From: Gemmatimonadota bacterium
Lineage (GTDB): Bacteria; Gemmatimonadota; Gemmatimonadetes; Gemmatimonadales; Gemmatimonadaceae
Length of the DNA stretch: 64,000 bases
Assembly (NCBI GenBank): GCA_016704465.1
Contig: JADJAD010000006.1
Location: forward strand, 186,001 to 250,000
Reading direction: 5' to 3'
Shown here: one piece after another, positions 58,242-64,000 of the stretch
Layout of the letters: each line of letters starts with the position of its first letter
How positions within the stretch are numbered: the stretch's first letter is position 1
The notes under the pieces: generated by a model
The model's database searches: none
Told to the model about the DNA's origin: nothing
Seen by the model: only the letters and a program-made list of their open reading frames with translations
Made by a program: the position numbers and the translations under genes

Positions 58242-61200
58242 CTAGTCCCCCATCCCCTCCACCACCTCCCCAGACACCGCTGCAGCCTTCCGGTCTCCCA
58301 CCAGGAACACCTTCACCCGCTCCCCGCCCCGCTGGATCAGGATGTACGCGCACGGCACCACGAACAGCGTCAGCAGCGTGGAGCAGATCAACCCGCCCAC
58401 CACCGCGATCGCCAGCGGACGCATCAACTCCCCGCCCGCCCCCAGGCCTAACGCGAGCGGCATCGACCCCATGACCGACGTCACCGTGGTCATCAGGATC
58501 GGGCGCATGCGCACCGCCCCCGCCTCGACCACGGCTTCCTCCATCGGCACGTCGCGCTCGTGCCGGTAGTGCTCGATGAACTCCACCAGCAGGATCGCGT
58601 TGTTCACCACGATTCCCGCGAGCATGATCATCCCCAGGAAGACCGGGGCGCTGAGCGTGGAATCGGTGACCCAGAGCGCGATCATCACCCCGACGAGTGC
58701 CAACGGCACCGACATGAGGATGATGAGCGGATCGACGAGCGACTCGTACTGCACCGACAACACGACGAACACGAGGAAGATCGCCAACGCCACCACGAGC
58801 GCCATCTGCCGGTTCGACTCGGCGATGGCCTCTTCCTCCCCACCAAAGACCAGGCCGTAGTCGTCCGGAATCTGCAGGCCGTCGAGGCGGGCACGGAGCG
58901 AATCCGCCACCGCCGAAATCGCATACTGCTCGGTAAGCACGTCGCCATCGAGCTCGAGCACCCGGTTCTGGTTCTCACGGTTGATCGAGGTGGGACCGAG
59001 CGTCGGACGGATGCGGGCCACGTCGCGCAGCATGACGGGAGCGCTCCCGCCGACCCCGGGAAAGAGCAGCACAGACCCGAGGTCCGTCGCGGACGTGAAG
59101 CGGTCGCGAGGAAAGCGCACGCGCACGTCGTACTCGAAATTGCCATCGGCGTACTGGGTGGCGATGGTCCCGTCGAGCGCGGTGCGCACTGTCTGCCCGA
59201 CCGTGGCCACGTCGAGCCCGAGGGCGCGAGCCCGCTCGCGATCCAGCTCGATGGAGAGCAGCGGGACCGGATCGTCGGCGCCCACCTGGAAGTTCTCCAA
59301 CCCCGGAACGCCGCGCACGCGCCGCACGATCTCCTCGCCGATCAGGGTCAGGCGCGCGAGGTCGTCGCCCACAACGCGCACGGAGATATCGCCCCCGCCG
59401 CCCCCGGTGCGGAGCCCGGGAATGCGCGGCGGCCGCACGCCAACCCGCGCGCCGGCGAAGCCGCGCGCGTCGATCTGCTGCTGCAGCGCCCCCACCCACT
59501 CGTCGGCCGACATGTTGTTCCGCGCCTCTGGCGGACCGAGCATGATGTCGATCGACCCGCGCCCCGCATTGCCCGCCGTGCTCCCCGACGACAGCCACCC
59601 GCCGGCCGTCGCGAACACGGACTCGACCCCCGGCATGGTGCGAATCATCGCCTCGACCTCGCGGGTGATGCGATCGGTCTGCACGGGCGACGAGCCCGGG
59701 GCGAGGCGCACATAGGCGGAGACGTTGCCGTTGTCCACCTGGGGGAGGAACTCGGACTCGAAGCTCGTGAAGAGGAAGCCCGCCCACACCAGCGCGCCGG
59801 TCGCCGCTCCCATGACCCACCAGCGCCGGCGTACGGCCGCGCGCGCTGCCCTCCGATAGCGATCGGTCAGGCGACCGAAGCTGCGCTCGAAGGCCACCAA
59901 GGGCTTGAAACGCTCCAACCCGCTGGTGAAGCGCACCTTCCCCAGTTGCGCCGCCAGCATCGGGACGAGCGTCAGCGCCAGCGGGAGTGACGCCAGGATC
60001 GCGAACGAGATCGTCAGGATCAGCTCGCGGAAGATCAGCGATGTCATCCCCGTCAGCAGCAAGAACGGCGCGACCGAGGCCAGGTTGGTCGTGGTGGATG
60101 CGACGATCGCACTCGTCACCTCACTCGCACCCGCGTGCGCCCCCTCCACCGCATCGAGCCCGCCCTCCTCGCGACGCCGATAGATGTTCTCCAGCATCAC
60201 GATGGCGTTGTCCAGCAGCAACCCCGTCCCGAGCGCCAGCCCGCCCAACGACATGATGTTCAGCGTCAGGTCCGAGATCCCCATCATGACGAACGTCGCC
60301 AGGATGGCGAGTGGGATCGATACGCCGATGATGAACGTCTTCCGGAACGACCGCAGGAAGAGGATCACGATCAGCATGGCGAGCACGGCACCCGTGATCG
60401 CGGCGCTCTTCACGGAGTTCAGCGCATCCCGGATGAAGCCGGACTGGTCGAAGGTGACGCTGTAGTTGACGTCGGGCGGCACGAACCCCGACTCTTGCAG
60501 CTGCGCGAGCCTCGCGCGGATCCCGTCGGCCACCTCGACCGTGTTGGCCTCGGGCTGCTTGCGCAGTTGCAGGCGGACGGCCGGAACGCCATCCAGGCGG
60601 GTCCACAGCCGCTGCTCCCCGCTGGTATCGCGCACGGCCGCGATGTCGCGCAGCGCGACCCGCCCGCCACGCGTCGGCAACAGCACCCCCGCAATCTGCT
60701 CCACCGACCGGAATCGCCCCGCTGTCTTGCCGACGACTTCGCGCTCATCCGAGCTGATGCGACCGGCCGCCACGTCCTGGTTCTCGGCGCGCAACGCCGC
60801 GATCACCTGCGAGACGGACAGCTCGTAGCCGCGCAGCCGCTCGGGGTCGAGCTCGATCAGGATCTCCCGAACCAGCCCGCCAGAAAGATCGACCGCGGCG
60901 ACGCCGGGAACGCTGAGCAGCTGTGGCCCCAATCGCTGGTCCACCCACTGCCGTAGCGCGACGAGCGAGCGCGTGCGGGACGAGAAGGCGATGGAAAAGA
61001 TGGGGATCGCCGTCGGTTCCGACTTGCTGATCACCGGCGGGTCCGACTCCTCGGGAAGCTGCGATCGCACGCGCTCCACATTCTTCGCCGCGTCCTGCAG
61101 GGCGAAATCGACATTGGTCCCGTAGTCGAAATCGAGCGTGATCGAGACGCGCCCCTCGCTCACCTGCGTCTGCAGGCGGGAGAGGTTCTCGGTCGTCGCC

Positions 61201-61559
61201 AGCGCCGACTCCAGCGGTTTGGCAATCGTCTCCTCCAGCACGAGCGGCTCAACCCCGGGATTGCCCACCGAGACCCGCACCTGCGGATACACGATGCGCG
61301 GCAGCAGGTCGACCGGGACCCGACCGATGTACACGACGCCCAGCACCAGCAGCGTCAGCGTCAGCATGATCGTGCCGATGGGCCGGGAAATGGCCCAGCT
61401 GGAAATGCCTCGGCGCGGGACAGCGGGAGGCTGGCCCTGCTCCTCGGGCCGCGCGGCGCCGGTGCGCTCGCTGCCAGGTGCCCGCGGCAGATCGCCGAGT
61501 GGATCGCCGAGTGAATCGCGGTGTGGCTCGCGGTGTGGCTCGCGGTCTGGCTCGTTCAT
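58242..61559 (-). CDS. RND-family multidrug/metal efflux transporter permease
   Basis: 1105 aa, the usual AcrB/HAE1 size. The first 50 residues are a hydrophilic extension with repeated EPHR units coded by short tandem repeats (about 61515-61555). Helix 1 (ISRPIGTIMLTLTLLVLGVVYIGRVPVDLLPRI) and two large periplasmic porter regions follow. The proton-relay region has GGLALGTGLLLDNAIVMLENI, where most pumps have GxxVDxAIVVxEN, and a second-half helix 10-11 motif. It forms a tripartite pump with the adaptor upstream; no TolC gene is in the window. Confidence 0.95.
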   Translation of the reverse strand: MNEPDREPHREPHRDSLGDPLGDLPRAPGSERTGAARPEEQGQPPAVPRRGISSWAISRPIGTIMLTLTLLVLGVVYIGRVPVDLLPRIVYPQVRVSVGNPGVEPLVLEETIAKPLESALATTENLSRLQTQVSEGRVSITLDFDYGTNVDFALQDAAKNVERVRSQLPEESDPPVISKSEPTAIPIFSIAFSSRTRSLVALRQWVDQRLGPQLLSVPGVAAVDLSGGLVREILIELDPERLRGYELSVSQVIAALRAENQDVAAGRISSDEREVVGKTAGRFRSVEQIAGVLLPTRGGRVALRDIAAVRDTSGEQRLWTRLDGVPAVRLQLRKQPEANTVEVADGIRARLAQLQESGFVPPDVNYSVTFDQSGFIRDALNSVKSAAITGAVLAMLIVILFLRSFRKTFIIGVSIPLAILATFVMMGISDLTLNIMSLGGLALGTGLLLDNAIVMLENIYRRREEGGLDAVEGAHAGASEVTSAIVASTTTNLASVAPFLLLTGMTSLIFRELILTISFAILASLPLALTLVPMLAAQLGKVRFTSGLERFKPLVAFERSFGRLTDRYRRAARAAVRRRWWVMGAATGALVWAGFLFTSFESEFLPQVDNGNVSAYVRLAPGSSPVQTDRITREVEAMIRTMPGVESVFATAGGWLSSGSTAGNAGRGSIDIMLGPPEARNNMSADEWVGALQQQIDARGFAGARVGVRPPRIPGLRTGGGGGDISVRVVGDDLARLTLIGEEIVRRVRGVPGLENFQVGADDPVPLLSIELDRERARALGLDVATVGQTVRTALDGTIATQYADGNFEYDVRVRFPRDRFTSATDLGSVLLFPGVGGSAPVMLRDVARIRPTLGPTSINRENQNRVLELDGDVLTEQYAISAVADSLRARLDGLQIPDDYGLVFGGEEEAIAESNRQMALVVALAIFLVFVVLSVQYESLVDPLIILMSVPLALVGVMIALWVTDSTLSAPVFLGMIMLAGIVVNNAILLVEFIEHYRHERDVPMEEAVVEAGAVRMRPILMTTVTSVMGSMPLALGLGAGGELMRPLAIAVVGGLICSTLLTLFVVPCAYILIQRGGERVKVFLVGDRKAAAVSGEVVEGMGD

Positions 61560-62716
61560 CGGGCGGCCCCTCCCTTCGCGGTGGCGGTGTCACGCAGAGG
61601 TGCCGCGCGCGGCGTGGGACCGGGTGTCGCTTCCTCCGGTGCCAGCGGTTGCACGATACGAATGTCCCTCCCGTCGCGCACCTCGGTCGCGCCAGCGACG
61701 ATGACCGTATCGCCGGCGCTCAGCCCTTCGAGAATCTCCACCCGGCCGTCGACTTCGGCGCCGGTCCGCACCACGCGACGTGACGGCTTCCCCTCCTGGA
61801 CGACGAAGACCGACAGGCTCCCCGCGCCACCCTGCACCGCGCGCACCGGGATGAGCAGGGCATCGTCGCGCGACTGCAGCCGGAACGTGGTCCGCGCGGT
61901 GTAGCCCGGACGGAGCCGCGTGGTCGACGCGCCGGTGAGCATCACTTCGACGGGAATCATGCGGGTCGTCGAGTCCGCAGTCGGAAAGATGCGGCGAATG
62001 CGACCGGTGAACTCCTCGCCGGGCACCGCATCGACGGTGAGGCGTACCGACTGCCCCATTTCCAGGGCGCCAACCTCCAGCTCGGATACCTGCACGCGGG
62101 TCAGCAGGGTGGCGACGTCGGCGACGGTGAACAGGCGCTGGTTGGGCGAGACGATGTCCCCGGTCTCGACCAGCCGCTCGGTCACGACGCCTGCCATGGG
62201 CGCGCGGACATGGGCGAAGCCGAGTCGCGCGCTCAGCGCATCCTTCGTCGAGCGAGCTGCGGCCAGCGCCGCCCGGTCGCGCTCGACCTCGGCGGCCGTC
62301 ACGATGCGACCCTTGAACAGCTCCTCGGATCGCTCGACCGTGGACCGGGCGAAGTCCAGTGCGGCCTCGCTCGCCTGCAACTGCGCCTCGAGTTCGGGGA
62401 CGATGATGGATGCAAGGGTGTCTCCGACGCCCACTCGCGCTCCCTCCAGAACCCGGACCGTCCCGAGCGCACCGGCCAGCTGCGCATTGACGCCGACCAC
62501 GCGCACGGGCTCGATGATTCCGGCGAGTGTCGTCGAACGCGACACGCGACCGAGTTCGGCGACGGCGATCTCGACCGGAGTGGCCGTTGGCCCCCCTCTC
62601 CCGCCTTGAGCGTTTGCGGGCGTGCGTGCCTCGCTCGCGCCACTACAGGCGGCGAAAAGGAACGGCATGGCGTACGCGAAGAACGCACCCGCGAGCGCGC
62701 GATTATGAGCCGTCAT
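61556..62716 (-). CDS. RND efflux periplasmic adaptor (membrane-fusion) lipoprotein
   Basis: 386 aa. ATG 62716 opens a lipoprotein signal (AFFAYAMPFLFAAC). Barrel-sandwich and alpha-hairpin domains follow (VVGVNAQLAGALGTVRVLEGARVGVGDTLASI, LQASEAALDFARSTVERS, VRAPMAGVVTERLVETGD), then the beta-barrel and membrane-proximal domains. The stop overlaps the permease ATG by 4 bp (ATGA). It joins the pump to an outer-membrane channel encoded elsewhere. Confidence 0.95.
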   Translation of the reverse strand: MTAHNRALAGAFFAYAMPFLFAACSGASEARTPANAQGGRGGPTATPVEIAVAELGRVSRSTTLAGIIEPVRVVGVNAQLAGALGTVRVLEGARVGVGDTLASIIVPELEAQLQASEAALDFARSTVERSEELFKGRIVTAAEVERDRAALAAARSTKDALSARLGFAHVRAPMAGVVTERLVETGDIVSPNQRLFTVADVATLLTRVQVSELEVGALEMGQSVRLTVDAVPGEEFTGRIRRIFPTADSTTRMIPVEVMLTGASTTRLRPGYTARTTFRLQSRDDALLIPVRAVQGGAGSLSVFVVQEGKPSRRVVRTGAEVDGRVEILEGLSAGDTVIVAGATEVRDGRDIRIVQPLAPEEATPGPTPRAAPLRDTATAKGGAAR

Positions 62717-63093
62717 CGGAAAATTCTGGAGTAAGTTCGGGCCCGCTGCAGAGTGGTGATCGCGACCCTGTAGATAGACGTTCTTGAAGAGGGTTCCGTT
62801 AGCATTCTTTTTACTAAGCTCCACCTGTGCGTAGGTACTGCCCTATCGGTCAGCCTCTTCGTCTCGTACTCGGCGACAGGTACCAGCTCATCGAGCCACG
62901 CGATACGCTGATCATTCGGTCAGATGCACGTATCTCTCGTCGATGCGACCGATGCCTCACTGGCGCTGGTCCATCGTTCGCGACACAATGCTCGTATCGC
63001 TCGCTCTTGCCTCTCTCGCGCGAGCACACCCGTCGCTCCGGCCTATCACCGGCCACTCGCGAGACCTCCTCCCAGCACCTCCCTTCACAGCCC
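62717..63093. other. Divergent intergenic region (377 bp)
   Basis: It separates the RND operon from the small gene at 63094. A short AT-rich patch at 62795-62820 could hold the efflux promoter, but no clear hexamers or operator repeats are visible. No regulator gene is adjacent. Confidence 0.5.
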
Positions 63094-63462
63094 ATGGTCA
63101 AGATCGAACTGGATGGCGACGTTCTGGACATTCAGGTCCAGGGAGCGCACAAACTGTGGGCGCTCAAGTCGTCCTTGCGAGTCCCGCTCGGCGATGTCCG
63201 CTCCGTGCGACAGGACCCAGAACGAGCAACGCGCGCCTGGCCGGGTCTCAGGGTGCCCGGCACGCACATTCCCTACGTCTATACCGCGGGGACGTATTAT
63301 CAGTCCGACTTTCGACCAGACTTCTGGACCGTGCGAGAGCCCGAGAACGCCATCGTCATCCAATGCACCGACGAGGCGGCCTACGACGAGATCATTGTCG
63401 AGGTCGAGAATCCGGCCGAAACGGTCACGATGATCAACTCGGCGCTGGCTGGAAAAGGCTAG
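63094..63462 (+). CDS. Small unknown protein, possibly PH-like fold
   Basis: 122 aa. It is beta-rich with a terminal helix (VKIELDGDVLDIQVQGAHKL, VPGTHIPYVYTAGTYYQ, NAIVIQCTDEAAYDEIIVEVENPAETVTMINSAL), a pattern compatible with bacterial PH-like or immunity-type folds. No signal peptide. ATG 63094 is the first codon in the region with good codon bias. Function unknown. Confidence 0.75.
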   Translation: MVKIELDGDVLDIQVQGAHKLWALKSSLRVPLGDVRSVRQDPERATRAWPGLRVPGTHIPYVYTAGTYYQSDFRPDFWTVREPENAIVIQCTDEAAYDEIIVEVENPAETVTMINSALAGKG

Positions 63463-63571
63463 AAGGACAGCGCGGCTGGCTGACTGATCGGTCGGTCTTA
63501 TTCACTTACGTTCTTGTCCACGATCGCTTGCCGTGCGTCTCGCACGGGAATCAACGAACGGGAGGGCTGAC

Positions 63572-63844
63572 ATGTCGCGCGCATTCCTGAGGGACGACGC
63601 CGAAGGAGAGATGCCTCGCCGCCACTACGATCTGCCCCCTCGCGAAGACCTCGGCTTCGATCGCGCCGCGGCGCGAGCTCTCCTCGAGGCGGCGAGAGTC
63701 AACGAGACGCAGCTCGCGGAGCGGGCCACCGGATACTTCTGGGGAGAACCGAAGTTGCGGGAGTACGTGACCGAGGTCCTCGCCGAAGCCGAAAAGGCGG
63801 GAGACGAGCGCCTGGAACAGGTAGCGCGACGCTTCCTTCGTTGA
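63572..63844 (+). CDS. Small unknown hydrophilic protein
   Basis: 90 aa. GGGAGG lies 7 bp before ATG 63572. The sequence is helical and charged (RRHYDLPPREDLGFDRAAARALLEAARVNETQLAERATGYFWG and DERLEQVARRFLR). It resembles short conserved proteins of unknown role. It is 109 bp after the previous gene. Confidence 0.7.
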   Translation: MSRAFLRDDAEGEMPRRHYDLPPREDLGFDRAAARALLEAARVNETQLAERATGYFWGEPKLREYVTEVLAEAEKAGDERLEQVARRFLR

Positions 63845-64000
63845 TTGACCGACCGGATGGTTTGTCGAACTGCACTGTCTCACCGTCCATTTGGTCGACC
63901 GCTGAACTCTCGCGGAGCGAACTCAGTTCCAGCGGGGACCGAGCGTGGGCCACAATGAGCCAAGCCTCGCTCGGGGTGCCCTGGCTACATAGATGCGAAG
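63845..64000. other. Right-edge non-coding sequence
   Basis: No gene, RNA or terminator is recognisable in the last 156 bp. Confidence 0.5.

Overview
The window looks like chromosomal DNA of a Gemmatimonadota bacterium. This is an inference from very high GC, strong third-position GC in every real gene, and a typical protein set: several large secreted peptidases, TonB-dependent receptors with carboxypeptidase-regulatory N-domains, a sortilin/VPS10-type propeller protein, a PD40-amidohydrolase fusion, and many unknown secreted or lipoproteins. No rRNA, tRNA, CRISPR array, prophage or insertion sequence was recognised.

Layout. 1-1803: an S8 subtilase running off the left edge. 2.2-10.8 kb: S9 peptidase, FkbM methyltransferase, secreted creatininase-like protein, TonB receptor plus DUF4249 lipoprotein, and an ICMT-like methyltransferase. 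10.7-15.8 kb: SAM methyltransferase/PEP-mutase pair, exported FAH-family protein, ATP/ADP-carrier-like transporter, Tat aldo/keto reductase. 16-18.6 kb: two-subunit molybdenum hydroxylase. 18.6-26.2 kb: ABM-like secreted protein, M1 peptidase, BtrH/DUF4872 protein, a large palindrome, PD40-amidohydrolase. 26.4-31.3 kb: glycine-rich cold-shock protein, GH3, M23 and AlkD genes. 31.5-36.6 kb: VPS10-like protein and gamma-glutamyltransferase. 36.6-39.6 kb: SulP transporter, beta-carbonic anhydrase and TetR regulator in one operon with a promoter and operator-like inverted repeat. 39.8-50.8 kb: second TonB receptor, VF530 protein, a three-gene unknown operon, a PI-PLC-like protein and a TPR protein. 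50.8-57.9 kb: MacB/LolD-like ABC exporter, LytS/LytTR two-component system and an aspzincin (M35) protein. 58.2-62.7 kb: RND efflux pump and adaptor. 63-64 kb: two small conserved unknown proteins.

Four otherwise good genes (molybdenum hydroxylase large subunit, PD40-amidohydrolase, VPS10-like protein, SulP) each carry a single-base frameshift. The family sequence resumes immediately in another frame, so draft-assembly indels are more likely than four recent pseudogenes, but I cannot decide this from sequence alone.

The signals most worth a second look are: the octamer GCCTAACG/CGTTAGGC, found about ten times and forcing the rare TTA leucine codon into Leu-Gly pairs; the SulP-CA-TetR operon; the 27-bp-arm palindrome at 22.7 kb; and several enzymes out of their usual setting (exported FAH protein, creatininase fold with altered metal ligands, aspzincin and PI-PLC proteins without signal peptides).
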